A stretch of DNA of 64,000 bases, taken from assembly GCA_002794735.1 (NCBI GenBank), contig NBAZ01000006.1:1-64000 (forward strand). The letters run 5' to 3'. A program made the translations under genes and the position numbers. The notes beneath the pieces were generated by a model. The model searched no databases, was not told the origin of the DNA, and worked only from the letters and a program-made list of their open reading frames with translations. This DNA comes from Pyrrhoderma lamaoense. Lineage: Eukaryota; Basidiomycota; Agaricomycetes; Hymenochaetales; Hymenochaetaceae. Shown here piece by piece: positions 24,260 to 37,084 of the stretch. Within the stretch, counting starts at the first letter, position 1. Each line of letters opens with the position of its first letter.

Positions 24260-25627
24260 GCCTTCTTTTCTACTTTTTTATTATCATGGAAGACACGTTG
24301 GTTCTACATTTATCACTCGATTTACGCTGCTCATTGTATACTAGTTCCGGACTTGATGTATCAGAAATTTGCTTTTTCTTTCATTTTGATGGGTTCAATC
24401 AGTATGTTTTCTCACCGAAGACGATTTGTGCGGATACCTGCTCATTAGTATCTCCTCGACGTGGTTCTTGATCATTTTCCTCATCTTGTCAAATGAAAGA
24501 AAATGATCTTGAACAGTTATTTTTTCGGTAGCACCTGTAGATATGTTTCAAAATGTATACATGCATATCGGGTGTTCGAGAAAAAAAACTCTTGAGACCC
24601 GAATACCCCGCCATATTCAAAAGTATAGGGGGAAAGGGGGAACAATACCAGTCTGTACCTTTGTATTCTCATGTTATTTTTTTACACTGATGATTCTGAC
24701 TCAAGCCACTTCACGCCGGATCTGAGTAAACTGCCCTCCAACTTTTAGGCCCTGAGCGTCTAAAGTCCATCCTACAGCTACATATGGCATCACTCTAGTT
24801 CCCAAGTATGATCTATATTTTCAAGCTTTGAAAGCAACCTGGGTTTTTCGGTGTCTCTGAGAAGTTCAAAATGCTATTCCGATCCTAACTTGTTTTCACC
24901 TTTGTCATAGCAAACTCTTTCTATAATTGACTTCTCTCATAATTAAGGTACTACTGATTTTCTGTACTTTTATGGTTATTACTCAATACTGATGACGGAA
25001 AAGATGACGGAGTTCTATCCCAGCCCGAGGATAGCTTCTGCCCGAAGTTAGTCTATTGTCGAAGTCTATAAATTGTTTTACTAGTGATCGCTTAAATGCC
25101 CATGTATGACAGGAATGACCCGTAGTTTGCTTGATAGCAATGACCTGGGGCGTGATCTCAGATCACACTTACTTTACTTGGGTTGATCTACATAGCATAA
25201 CGTAAACCTCTGTTCCTCTAACTCTAGAAGTGTCTAAACCATTTACAAGATGATCCAACGGATATATGCGAGATTTAGAGATTCCTGGAGTACAGCTTAC
25301 TTCGAAAAACATATATTATCAAGTAGATTGTCAGGGAAAAACTTCTAGGATACAATGGAGAAAAAAAAGTTATGACAGAGCGGAATTTTAGAATATAGTG
25401 CCTATGACACGAGAATTAGATAGAATGCAATGCAAAAGCATGATTTCATGAATAGTACGACATTACTATGAATGTAGAGATAGGACGGATACTATGCAAG
25501 AAAAACTTTCTAGCTATATATGGGAAAAGAGTTTTACTATATCGTATTTGTAGCAAGAATAAGCCCTTGTAATCCATTTGATATATTTTGCGCATGTATA
25601 TCTTTCGAAGGGGCCATATAATGAGTA
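24260..25627. other. Convergent intergenic, AT-rich
   Basis: About 1.4 kb between two converging genes. No exon is recognised. The stretch 25330-25690 contains loosely repeated AT-rich phrases (for example gggaaaaacttctaggatac and caagaaaaactttctagcta), too diverged to name as a repeat family by eye. Confidence 0.4.
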
Positions 25628-28337
25628 TTACGTCTGTGATATATAAGAAGGGTACTTACTACCGATGGGAAAAATATTTCCTATATACAACAATCCATTA
25701 ATCAAAGTTTGAATATCGGTGATGACATTCTTTTTTTCTGGTTGTTGCGCACTAATAAAATTTAACCTCCTCAATTCACGGAGGAGAACTTGCCCAGCAA
25801 GTTCCCAACAGGGCTGATGGCAAAATATAAGGAAAGCGATGTTGGGTCAGTAGTTGATATATAAAACACTAAAATTCTACTCACCGATACGATTGGTTCT
25901 AAGAACAGATAGTCTTCTGGATTAATGCAGCCAACGAGATTTGCAATGTATTTAGCTGATAACAGACATTTATCAACAGCGGCACTTATGACTCCAGTTT
26001 GTGTTGCTAATACCCATTCTCCCATTTTTGCAGCATCTTGTTGTCCTTGATATCCGGAGGCAACGTAATTTGAGTGTAGACGCTCATAACCTAACAATGT
26101 ATCCCTTACAACTTCTACCCCGCGCTCTTCACGAAATCCGGCGGAATGAAGGTGATTCATCGGTGAATTATATATGCCTTTTTCATAACCCATGTCAGCT
26201 ATTCTGAATTCTAGGCGAATCACAGCTGCGTGGGCCATCGAATGACAAGTAAATAAGCTTGATTTGGAATAAGACGAGGGAGTATTCGGGCTATAATTTG
26301 CATAAGGGGGGAGCATACTTAAAAAGACGTCTATTGTTCTCCGCAATGTTTCGATCACCGAATCTAGAGTAACGTTTTCGTCACAGCTTGTTGAAAGCCG
26401 GGCGGCAGCCTCAAACAATGCAGCACTTTTTGCTCTAATTTGAAGTATAGAAGTAGTCGGTCTAAGATCTATCCCCATGAGAAAATTGTCTATTGTCGAC
26501 ACTGATAGGGATTGCGGATAATGAACCATATCGCCATCTGTGTCATCTTTTAGCTAGTAATAGGGCATCAGTCATCATATGAGCCTATATTAGTACACTT
26601 GATATGGACTTACCAACAACAAACCTCTATCTTGAGGCCACGAAGTAACAATAGTATCTTTCAACGACTGTTCGCTGATCGCCGAGCTACTATTCCCCCG
26701 AAGGCAGAACCCCAGCGAGTCGAAGATGGAAAGCCACAAGCTGCACTCCAAGACCGATCCAAAACAAATATATTCCAAAGTACATAATGAAGATCGAGAA
26801 CTTCAACTTCTGTAGTTGGGTATGGAAGCAAGTCCGTAGCATTTTCAGGTAGTCTATTTGTACCGAGGGATGAGCCTGCCTCAAATTCTCGCATAGAGAT
26901 CCCTGATGCACCTGATCTCCAGGCTTGTAAGTCAGGTGTGTGAGGAAGTCCAGCGCATATTGACAAGTGTACAGCTAAGTTTGAATGATATGAGCCTTCA
27001 AGCATACGCCCATTTGCAAAGAAATATAGAGCCAGCATGCTGCTTAAGGCAAGAGCTCCTCGGAATTTAGGCGACTACGTGCCGGATAATTCATCAGAGA
27101 ACCCAATGGTTCTTGAAGTAATTGAGGAAGAGACGATAAGGCAAGTTTTAAAAGAGGCTCTTTAAACGCCTGATAGGATTTATTCGGCGAAAAGTGAGCC
27201 CCCAAAGGTAGACGCAAGCCATGACATTGTTAGACTGGCCCCTCATTGCTTCCAATATATTTTTATCTTCTATTAAAGGACTCACTCCAGCTTGCTGTGA
27301 ATGTGCTAAAAAGCACTGAATTCTATAAAATTTTCTGAGTGTCTAAGCAATGGAAAGGTCCTTTTGGCACCTACAAGTGATCGAGGACCAAAGGAGACAA
27401 ATCATTTATATCAAAAGCTACAGAAATCTAGATAAGCTTCGTTTCAGCTATTCAAAGACGAAGATATCGCGACTTACAAGAAATCGGCGATAATGATCTC
27501 TCGGGAGCAACTGAGATACTACCCTGCTTTTGGAAGCTTATTTCAGATCTATTGTGATGTCTAGACCCTGCGCAAAGGCTTACCCCAACTGCTGGATTAT
27601 GTACAGTCCGCGGATCCGAATAACTAAATCCTACTTCGAATGGAGGGTGCTAAATCGCGCATGTTGGCTGCCTTCTGTATGCGTCACCGAGCGTCGTGTA
27701 ATTGAGCTCTCTGGGTTAGGCAGAGTGGGATTCGCTGGTACAGGAGAACCGACCTGAAGTATAGAGTCTAAGGGGACAATCCCGGATTCTCCATCAGTAC
27801 CATAATTATTGAATGTGTACCCGTGGCGACCTCCCCTTGTACCCCCACGAGAACGCCCTGAGTTGTTGCGTGAGAGCCCATCGTCAGACCCTGATATATT
27901 ACGCTGAGCAGAAGCAGCCGGTCTACGTGACTGTAACTCGCGATAGCGTTTCTCGAGTTCAGCGAGACGCTCATATAGTAACTGTGTACCTGTTTTCGAC
28001 TCCCCATCTGCGTATTCACACTCGCCAGCGCGATCTGCGCGTACACATTGGTTGCAGGATGGCCTTACCCCGTCACATCGCTAGAATAACTAACATTGTT
28101 AGAATTACTCTCAGAAATATTGAAATAGATAAGTAATTGAATGATATTGTTGTACCGACCATTTTCCTACGCCTATTCAGTAACCGGTTAATAAATAGTT
28201 TGTATGTCCCATCTGGGATAGAAGTGAAGATCGAATGATACTAACCGGCAATGAAGGCATGCTTTTCCTCTAGGTTTAATTGTTCTTTGTGAAGATGGTT
28301 CTGGCTCAAATTGTGTAGGCTCAGAAGTACTTGACAT
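25628..28337 (-). CDS. Zn2Cys6 fungal transcription factor
   Basis: A nuclear regulator with an N-terminal binuclear zinc cluster and a fungal_trans domain. The start at 28337 gives MSSTSEPTQFEPEPSSQR. Three short exons assemble the cluster ACLHCRRRKMRCDGVRPSC plus NQCVRADRAGECEY, with six cysteines and a very short middle exon (RRRKM, near 28160). TQLLYERLAELEKRYRELQ follows as a linker and probable dimerising coiled coil. The fungal_trans domain shows LALYFFANGRMLEGSYHSNLA (about 26990) and CGF. After the intron at about 25870, PCWELAGQVLLRELRRL extends the C-terminus to TAA at 25628, beyond the stop of the unspliced frame at 25771. A frame break near 26690 (FGG to NSSSAISEQ), and probably one near 27040, fit one missing base each. 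Target genes are unknown. The divergent gene at 29611 is a possible partner only by position. Confidence 0.88.
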
Positions 28338-29610
28338 TATCCAATGCTTTCTTAAACAAAAAACGGGGTCTGATTGAAGCTTTATACTATCAGGTCTTTA
28401 TATGTAGGATCCGTTCACCAGTGTAGTTCAAGCGCCTGTTTGTAGTTATCAAGCCGAGTAGGGAAAAAAGAGAACAGTTAGCCCGTGTTGATGGTAAGGG
28501 TTTTTAAAAAGAGAATATATCGGACGTCCTTATATATCATAAGTGCGCGGTAATTAGACATGTGCAATAGTTCTTAAGGGTTTGTTTAGCTTTAAGAAGG
28601 CCTATACAATTGGTCTTCTCGGGTTTCAGGTTAGGTTCCAGGGTCCAATCCGCCCGCCCTGCACGAAGCCGTATTGACACGTGGGAGTGCATCCCCAATT
28701 CGGCAAAGGTAAAGAGAACTGATTATAAAGAAAACGGTCATCTTCTTTCCTTCTTATATCATAAAAACTACTGAAGTGCTTATTGATAAACTGCTAGCTT
28801 ATTACTACTGCCAATAGATTCAATTCAATTAGATTATGTCAGGGAAAAGTCTTTAACGCCGCCCCCGGAAGTAAGCCATCTTACATAGCAAGTACTACTT
28901 CTGTAAGCCAAATAGTGATCCTCGAGTCATCATCATTAAAAAAGGTCCTATCCTAGGAAATTATCTGATATAGGAATTATTGTTGTTGCGGATGTAAGAA
29001 ATAAACAGGGATCTCGGTGTACTAATTATTATTAAGTGGCGATCGGTAAGAACAACGAGGAGAAATATTCAAATTATCGCAATGTAAGATCTCGCACTAT
29101 GTATGTAGTTATGTGACCAATGGGTCAAGGCTTAGACATGTGGCGAATTTGCTGTTGTACAAGACCAGAACAGTGACGCATGAAATCTAGAACCGTGGTG
29201 CCTCGTATTTTACTTACATTCTTTTGATGCGGCTGAACGCATCGGATTAAAATATTAGAGAGATATGATTTTCACAGCGATCAGAACACGTCGTCACTCA
29301 GTGAGATGTTTATCAGTCGTCCCCAAGCCTGTATCACGTCTGTACCACCTTTGAGCCCCACGTAAGCTTTACAAGCCAGAACGGCTAAGCTATCCGCCAG
29401 ATCTTAAGTAATAGTTCGGGCTACCGACGGCATTTCGAAGACAGGCTGAGTCACATGAATGATTTTCGCGGAGTTCATACTTTAATAGCCGGGCGATTAT
29501 GATCACTTCCGTTGCTACAGGAGTTAGAGAACTCCTGAGGTACATGCGTACAGGTTAAGGAAGAGGGGGCTTCGTTACTAGGTTATAGGAAAGAGATAGG
29601 AGGTAAAGAG
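28338..29610. other. Divergent intergenic region
   Basis: About 1.3 kb between head-to-head genes, with no recognised exon, RNA gene or repeat. The left part (28380-28560) carries the probable promoter of the transcription factor; the right part ends in purine-rich aggaaagagataggaggtaaag just before the ATG at 29611. Confidence 0.45.
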
Positions 29611-31453
29611 ATGCAATTACTCACAAGCACGGCAAAAACTCTCATTGAAGAGGATATAGTGGCAATATTAAAATCTTATGATGCTATCTTCCAGAAGGTG
29701 ATATCAATAACCCAATGGGCGGATCCGTGAGTAAATATGTTAATTTACTCATTCAAATACGGGGAGCTTATTCAATATCAGACACTTTCTTATTATAAAA
29801 CTAATAGGTACTATACAACGCCTATACCATCAATTATGAAGATTCGTCAAAAACGGTTCATGGAATAACTTTAGAAATCACTACCAAAGAAAACTATGAT
29901 TGTCAATGCAAGATCTTGGACATAATTCGCTCTTCATCCTCTTCTACTAACTGATCCCCGTCCCCTCACCGATCCTATACGATGAATCCCAAAAGTTGTA
30001 CCCCATCAATACGCATTATTCAAGCACCCGCCAGGGACGTTCCTTTCACTCCTTGTCAACGATTCAGATTTAAGTACAGATCTCTCTGATTCCTCGAGCA
30101 TCTCAAGCACATTACATTCGGAGCAGCAAGGTGGTGTTAGATCTCCTGCAGAACTTGCACGGATAGAATGCCATGTAGGAGCCTACCTTCGCACGTTACA
30201 TGATAATATCCTGAACGAGTGGTATGGAGAGTCATGGGCACCAAAGAGTGGGGAGAATGTATCAGCTGGCAAGAAGCTTTTTCATTGATGCTAGAATCAG
30301 CACTGGATGCTTTTGAGGCCCTGAATTTGAATAACTTTGATGAACAACGAAGTGTAATTGCGTCTGTCAGTACTGATACTCCCGATACTACTGGCGACAC
30401 TATGCCCGGGCCAAGCGCTTTCTCCGTACCAGATTTACGAAAATTGCTCGGAAGAGCCATTGGTTATTACTTATTCGATGACGTTGAAGTACCGAGTCTC
30501 ATCTGGTGTGCTACGCTACCCTTACTATCTTCGACTACCCCATCTACCCACCCTGCTCTCTCTCCGAGTTTATCGGGCTCAACAGAATCAAAAGTTATTT
30601 CAACACCGTTATCAACATCACCATCCGGGATATCAGCTAAACGAAAACAAACACAAGAACAAGAACAGGAATTGAAATAATACCCATTGAAAAGTCAGAT
30701 TGGCGATCTCGGGTTTTAGTAGATCCAACAACAAGCGAGGTGATATGCTTTTTGGGATGGGGACATGGTGGCGTTAGTGGGAACGACCCCGATAATGAGA
30801 CAGGGATTGGATTAGGATTTGGACCGTTATGGGGAGACCCTCTGATGGAGGGAATTTTCTCTAATGTTCCTAGGTCTTTTACTAGTACTACTAGTAATAC
30901 AACGACCACTACTACTGGTGCTGTCACTGCCACCGCCACCTCCACTTCCACGACTGCCAGTCCTACTCCGTCCAACCCCACTGACCCATCAGTGGCCATC
31001 ACCAACCCTACCAATTCCGAGTCAACCACTCTACCAAACACAAGCCCAAGTACAAGATTATCCAACCCAGCTTACCCCACCATCCATATTCACTCTTCAG
31101 TAACCTCGTTGTCCAACAACTCAGCTGATACCATAAATCCTGAGAAATCAAGCCATAAGACCACATCGGGAATGTAGAAGAGGGATATGGAAGCAGCCCA
31201 ATTATCTTCTCCGGCAGAACACGAAGTTGATGTGGTATGAGGTTTATAGGGCATTGTTGGATGTGCTTTGGTCTCATGGTGCTATCACTTCACTTGCTGA
31301 TAGTGGCAAATCTCCTACTACTGGGACTGCGAGCGGAGAAGAGAAGAAGAAGAAAACAGAAATAAGCTCAAGCTTCTAAAGGATATGTTTGACTGTTCTC
31401 GAAGGCGCCTGGCTGAGATTGCAGAGAAGTTGAAGGATGCTCCTTGTTACTAA
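29611..31453 (+). CDS. Putative phosphotransferase (APH/kinase-like) family protein
   Basis: A basidiomycete protein that resembles the large fungal group annotated as phosphotransferase-enzyme (APH-like) proteins; I recognise it by pattern rather than by a complete kinase motif set. ATG 29611 begins MQLLTSTAKTLIEEDIVAIL. After an intron (donor near 29728, acceptor near 29808) comes VLYNAYTINYEDSSKTVHG. Later segments are QYALFKHPPGTFLSLL, GAYLRTLHDNILNEWYG, SWQEAFSLMLESALDAFEAL, AIGYYLFDDVEVPSLIW, EVICFLGWGHGG and PLWGDPLMEGIF. A Thr/Ser-rich low-complexity insert (30880-31130) interrupts the C-terminal part, which ends KLKDAPCY and TAA at 31451. Breaks near 29808, 30235, 30690, 31180 and 31375 are consistent with missing bases, though not all were resolved to one position. 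A classical HxD catalytic loop was not located, so activity is uncertain. Confidence 0.55.
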
Positions 31454-32125
31454 CTCTCATCTGGAATGTAGATCATAGCAAGCATCCTAAAAGAACCGAA
31501 GATTTTATAAATAAGAGAAATATTACAATCTGTTGTCGCAGTCGTAGATTTCAAGTTTGTAATTGTATCTTTTATGTCTTTCTTCCAATCTTTTAGCATA
31601 AAGAACTGATCAAGAGGCCTGATATATCTACTAGTGTCTATACTCCCTCACTCTCCGTGCATGGCGTCTTCCAGTCCCGAGTCAAGCACGCAACAACTTT
31701 GAAATGATGTATATGTATATATAAGAACTATACATATGAATGTTAGTTTTACAGAACTACTTCCTACCCCCTACCCACAATCCTAACTACCCCCACATCC
31801 TATCACACATCGCATAAGAAATTAAAAAATGTGGGTAATTCTACTACAATCTACAATCCAAATAAACAAAAGTATACAAGACCAGATAGTCCTCCACAGC
31901 TGGAAAGAACTACATTCATCAGGGGTGTTGGCTAGTAGGTAAGTTGTACATCGTACATATGCACATGGAATGTATACGCGAGTTATATGAAGTAACCACA
32001 AACCGCAATCAACAAGAGGGAGGGGGAGGTGATGAAGAATTAAATCATTATTCATATTCGTATACTTTGTATTTCCTTTTATTATTTAACACCCGAGTTA
32101 ACAAGGTGAAAAAAGTCTCAAAAAG
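31454..32125. other. Convergent intergenic
   Basis: AT-rich 3' flanks of two converging genes. No exon recognised. Long A/T runs and several AATAAA-like words (for example aaataaaca at about 31860) are compatible with polyadenylation in both directions. Confidence 0.4.
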
Positions 32126-34263
32126 TTAATCAGACAAAGCTGAGTTATTTGCACTATCCGAACTCGATCCTTTTACTAGTTCAACACGACCATCATGCCA
32201 CTTGATAGTAACGCTCCGTCCTTGATGACCGAAAATAAAGAAAAAATTGTCAAAAGATGAGTTCCTATTGTAGAAAAAAGGCGAAAGATCAAGATAAGAG
32301 ACAACTTACGGCATTCCCGAAGTAAGCAGCTTGTGCCATCTTACAGAAGAGTCCGACTTCTACCACTCCCGTGAGCATTTTTAAAGTCGTTAGTAGCTAA
32401 AAATAAATATCAAGATCAGTATCGATGAAGTATCAACACCAAAGAAAGCTTCAGCGTGTCACAGATATCAAAAGTGTCGAACAACCTCTCAACCCCCATA
32501 AAAACAGTAAAATGTTAAAAGTTAAAGGAGTGGAAACTCTTACCAAATGCGGATCACTCATTGTCTCCTTCTCAAATGGTGCATCTATCACAAAATTTCC
32601 ATTATCTGTCACGACAGGTCCTGCTTCCCACCTTTAGCCATCCTGAGCGTTGCTGCTTCGCTCCCTAGCCTATGAACATTCTGTAAAAGTTTGGCATACG
32701 CGAAGGGGGCTACTTCGATGGGCACGCCTGCTTTGTACTATTTCATCGACACCAGCCATGACAAAAAATCCGATGTCAGGTAACATCACCACATTTATCA
32801 ACGACCACAACCACACCAAAGTCATCGTCGTCACCATTAGTAACCAGCCGTAGTGAATATAGTTGATAGAAGTCAGAGAAGTCAGAAAAGCAATTCCAAA
32901 CAATTAGACAAGACTATATAATGGAGCGGGATAAAAGAGGTACACACAGTAGTCCCTAAAACCTCAGAGTTCTTCCGATAATCAGCCACCACGACCCAAG
33001 TCTCAGCGGCTTCTGCGAGCACTTTTTCACGTAGATGACATGCACCCCCGCCTTTTATGCAATTTAAATCATGATCCACTCTAATATAATCAAGATTAGA
33101 TCAAATGAGATATGATGTCAGTTGATGTATGTTAAAACGTGCGATAAACGGTAAAAACGTGAAAATATGTTATAATAAAAAAGATGAAGAGGGTGGGAGT
33201 TTGGTGTGATTGAATAGAAAAAACCAAAAGGAAGATTTTCAGTAAGTCAAGATTGATATATATACTGAAAGCACTTTCAAGGGAGTGGAGAAATTATGAA
33301 GGACATGATGAGGGGAAAAGTACTCACTCATCAGCACCATCGATAGTAACATCTATACTCGGATATTGATCTACATCTCCTAACCTCAGGTTTGCTCTAA
33401 CAATGAGTTCTTTGGACTGGAAACCTGGTACATGGTGTATCGTATCGTGAATGCATTATATGCAGAAAGCATGAAGTGTAGTGACGTAGGCATGGAATAG
33501 TTTCGGATGATTGGCACATAGAAAATTTTGAAAAGTAGTTAGTACACATATATCAGAGATGACTGATATTGTGTGTGTGATTTAATACCTGTAGGTAGGA
33601 AAACACGATCCTTGTTAAGTTCAGCACCTTGTTGGACAATTCTTTCCACGACGTAAGGTACGGTTGAACCGGAACCAATACCAATGACCTAGTTGATTTT
33701 TTCGACCAAAGTTGACAAATTAGTTGTGCATATTAATTAGTTTGATAAATAAATACGCCTCCGCCGGAGAAAAGGAAGATGTTAACCCACAAGCGGGGTA
33801 TCTCGTTGGGGGTTTAGAAATTTGGAATTGAGTATATGAGGAGAAGGAGTATAGAAGGAAGGAGAAGAGGATATGGTACAAACTTTATGCTCTTTCTTGA
33901 TGTGGTGGTCAACGGCAGTGTAAGCAGCTAAACGCTTCGATGCTTCGATATCGGATAATTTGGCTTCGATCTCAACCGGTACACCTGGGATATATGAATG
34001 CACGTTCGTCAAGTCGCCATACACCATCAAGTAAATAATGGGTTTCCGAAACGACGAGATGAAGAGGAAGGAGTCACCATTAACACAGACAAGCATATAA
34101 ATCAGATGAAACATAATCACGCACTCGTACTTGAAACCTTCGACGTAGTGATAGACGAAAAGGTGGCAAGAGGTGAGGCTGCACCTATTGAAGGCCTCCG
34201 ACTGCATTTCGCAACATCGGATAACACAGGTGCAGGCACAGGCATCCGTACAACAGTAACCAT
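32126..34263 (-). CDS. RKI1: Ribose-5-phosphate isomerase
   Basis: This enzyme interconverts ribose 5-phosphate and ribulose 5-phosphate in the cytosolic pentose phosphate pathway. It is read on the minus strand from ATG 34263 (good context, acgATGG), [19 protein letters not shown]. Conserved RpiA segments are [59 protein letters not shown] and [30 protein letters not shown]. The IDGADE and [11 protein letters not shown] residues form the active site. Later exons give VPIEVAP with [27 protein letters not shown] and AAYFGNA. The gene ends [13 protein letters not shown] and TAA 32126. Long introns (over 100 nt) separate several exons. Frame breaks near 32712 (APF) and 32630 (GGK to AGP) each fit one missing base. 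An extra ORF between this gene and TFB5 might be a 5' exon but is unproven. Confidence 0.94.
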
Positions 34264-35137
34264 CGTTAACGAATTGAATTGAGGGGTTTATTGAGAGTGT
34301 ACAGTCAAGTCCGAAGTCAGAGAGGTGGGCCCGTGTATTAATTTATATATATTGGTGTGGACGGGGGAAAAGAAAAGAAATGCGGCCGTCAGTAAAACTT
34401 TAGTCCGTAACTCTCTTTAGATAATATTAGAAATAGGTAATGATAGAGATACAAAAGGATGAATAGATAAAATGTCTGCGAACTTGTGAACTTGAAGGAA
34501 GGAGGTCGGGTTGCATGTTGTTCAGCCAAAAGTATTCCATCTTTTCTTAGGGTCTCGGAAGAAGGCGCATACAAAGACAATTCATCCGTTTCCACCTTTT
34601 CCCTCTCCCGCTTTACAACCGCGCTTTCCGACCTCAATAAGATATTTTACCAAACGGAAGGAGGGTATGATTATTTTCGTAAAGGGGGGGAGTAGAAAAT
34701 TTTGTAAATATAATATATATATAAAAGGTACGTACTTCTTGTCAAGATCACGCAAAGCAGGGGAAGGCATGATTCTCTGGTGACGATGATGACGCCGATG
34801 AATATAGTAATTAAGATAATAAGCAGTACTAGTTGTATTGATATATCTAATGAGAAGTAAACGAGTTTGTCGATGATGAGGACAAACCGAGGTTGTAGCA
34901 GCTGTCCAAGATGCTAATGATGATGAAGATGATGATGAGAAAGGTGGACGACGACGAGTGAACATGTAACCCCCGTCTGTGTGTAACTGTGCGGGTCGGA
35001 CGTCTCTCCACTGATGTGCTTGCTCATTTCGGGCCGTGATTCCCAACCACTCCCACGCGGCAAATGCGAGTGCTTCTCTCGAGTCCTCGTGGTCGTTCGC
35101 CGTTCTTTACCACTCACAACCCTTCCACTCAATCATC
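34264..35137. other. Divergent promoter region with an unexplained minus-strand ORF
   Basis: This space separates RKI1 (-) from TFB5 (+). The minus strand holds an open stretch from about 34978 to 34735 (MFTRRRPPFSSSSSSSLASW, arginine- and serine-rich, like a mitochondrial presequence). It ends LRDLDKK before a gtacgt donor. A second stretch at 34640-34490 reads KVETDELSLYAPSSETLRKD. They could be exons of a small unannotated gene or a 5' extension of RKI1. I do not recognise them. Confidence 0.35.
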
Positions 35138-35589
35138 ATGAAAGCTATCAAAGGTACGCATCTCTCATTCTCTATCTAGTAAGCAACTAATAAGCCATCA
35201 ACACCTCTTCTGTATCCTCCTCGTTAACAGGCGTTCTTCTCACATGGTAAGTGAAAGTATACTCACGTCATTCCACGAATAATCCCCCCATCTCAACCAA
35301 TCACATCAGCGACGCTGCAGTAAAGCAGATTCTTCTCACGCTTAACGAGAAGCAAAGTTTCATAATTGAAGACCTAGACGATTGTCATGTTGTGATAAAA
35401 GCAGACGAAGAGTTTAGAGTACGAAGGCAGCTTGAGATCGAGGTGCGTTCATTTCTCCTTTTATATGTGGTTCTTCTTCTTTTATTAATTGCTGACCAAA
35501 CCTCAAAACTATAATTTACTCCTTCTTCTTCTCAATTTGATATCTTACAATAGCTCGAGAAGAACACTTACAGCCTCGACCAGCAATGA
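35138..35589 (+). CDS. TFB5: TFIIH core subunit TFB5 (TTDA/GTF2H5)
   Basis: The smallest subunit of the TFIIH core complex, needed for nucleotide excision repair, where it stabilises the p52/Tfb2 subunit. Four coding exons were read: 35138-35153, 35231-35246 (only 16 nt), 35310-35442 and 35554-35589, all with GT..AG introns. They join to MKAIKGVLLTCDAAVKQILL, followed by KQSFIIEDLDDCHVVIKADE and a tail ending LEKNTYSLDQQ, 66 residues in all. Human and yeast homologues are 71-72 residues. The hallmark KGVL..CD..xKQ start, the FII-DLDD-H segment and the closing E-N-xSL-Q are all present. No frame break occurs here, which fits its short length. It is divergent from RKI1. Confidence 0.95.
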
Positions 35590-37084
35590 TTTTACCAGTG
35601 CTATAAAGTAACCTACAAGCGATGAAGCTCGAGTGATGCAGGCCACATCCACTCTCATTCTCAATCGAAAAAAGAACACGAACCCGGGACAACAGGAATC
35701 CTTCCCCCTGTCTACTCTGTCTCTAAGAATACCCGCACTAAACCTGTAGTATATATTACTAATCGGGTAAGCAATTTCAACCTTTTCTCGAGCCCGACTT
35801 TCCACCCTCTTCCCCACACACTCCCTTACCTTCCATCCCCCTTCAATCATTGATGAAACAACTTCACGCAAAGAACACGAGGGAGTCACGCAAACAAGCA
35901 AAAGCTCTCAACAGATTGCCTTGCCCTATGTGTACAACTCCGCTCGTGTCATGATCAGTCTTCTTACCAAAAAAGAGAAAAAAGGAGACTATAATCTTCT
36001 CTCTGAGACTTAACTTTATCGCTTCTTTTTTCCTTACATTTTCACCTTAAGTTACATGCTCCAGAACTTCCATCTGATTGTTCTTTTCTTGTGTATTCCG
36101 GATAGATAGACGGACAGAGAAAGCAACTGGCTTGATCTGTAGAGAAGAGACAGGTAAACGGAGGGTTGAGGTAGAGCTCAAACTTCCCTATCACCCTCTC
36201 ACACTACCACCTCCACTTCATAATCCCCTCCATCCGACGCTTAAGCTCTTGATTCATTCCATAGAGCCGCAGATCTCTCATGTATCACTACTATGTACCT
36301 GTGTCGTTTCATTTGAAAAGGAACTTGGTAATTTACACCCATACAACTCATCGCTATTCAACCCTCAGATGCAGAATTTTATCCTCTTTGCTGTTTTTTT
36401 TTAAAACTCTCAACCCTATATGGGGTTTTTTAACCCTTAATCAAGCATTTTACTTACGTATTGGAAACCAGGAAGGATTAAGAGCCAAGTAAGAAGAGAG
36501 TATAACTCAAAAAATATAATGTATAAAATATGACAGAAACAAGTACTGTACTCGAAGTAAATTAATTCCACTCTTCTACAACCAACACACAGTAACTAAG
36601 TACATAAAAAAAAAAAACCATCTACTCCCTAAAATGTAAGTTAAGAGTAGATGCTTAATGTTTATGTTTATGTACAAACAAGTACACAGCCGCCGCCTTG
36701 CGACTACCGACGTCAATTATTCAGCTATCTCACCCACCCGTCTCAACTATTTCGTCAGCAACGACTACCAACCTCTCAAGCCCTCAAAGCAACAACGAAT
36801 AGCAAGGGAAGGAAAAAAAAAACGTGATACTAGAAAAAAAAAAAACTAAATCCTATTTCTAAACATACTACAACTACTCACGCGCAAAAACTACCCCGTA
36901 CTATAGATTAAATAGCCACATCTGTACCTATACGTAAAAGTTCAAAAAAAAAAAAGAAAAAAGCGTGTGGGACAGCGAAAATTTGAAGAAAAAGAATAAA
37001 AGGGAGTGACGAGGCACGAAGAGTGAAGAGGGAGCAGGATGGTGAGGAGGGGGGGATGAGGGTATTGAAAGTAAATGAAATAAA
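35590..37084. other. Convergent intergenic
   Basis: About 1.5 kb with no recognised exon. A plus-strand frame at 36078-36404 is pyrimidine-driven and shows no family pattern. Homopolymeric A runs occur at 36606-36617, 36806-36815, 36835-36845 and 36942-36955. Confidence 0.4.

Noticed and set aside
24260..25627. Possible transposon relic in AT-rich DNA with loose repeats
   Set aside because: No terminal inverted repeats, LTRs, transposase or reverse transcriptase motifs could be found by eye.
30637..31065. 142-codon Val/Leu-rich minus-strand ORF
   Set aside because: Antisense of the Thr/Ser-rich insert in the phosphotransferase-like gene; composition follows from that repeat.
36078..36404. 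108-codon plus-strand ORF after TFB5
   Set aside because: Pro/Leu/Thr-rich, no homology pattern, no splice partners, in a convergent 3' region.
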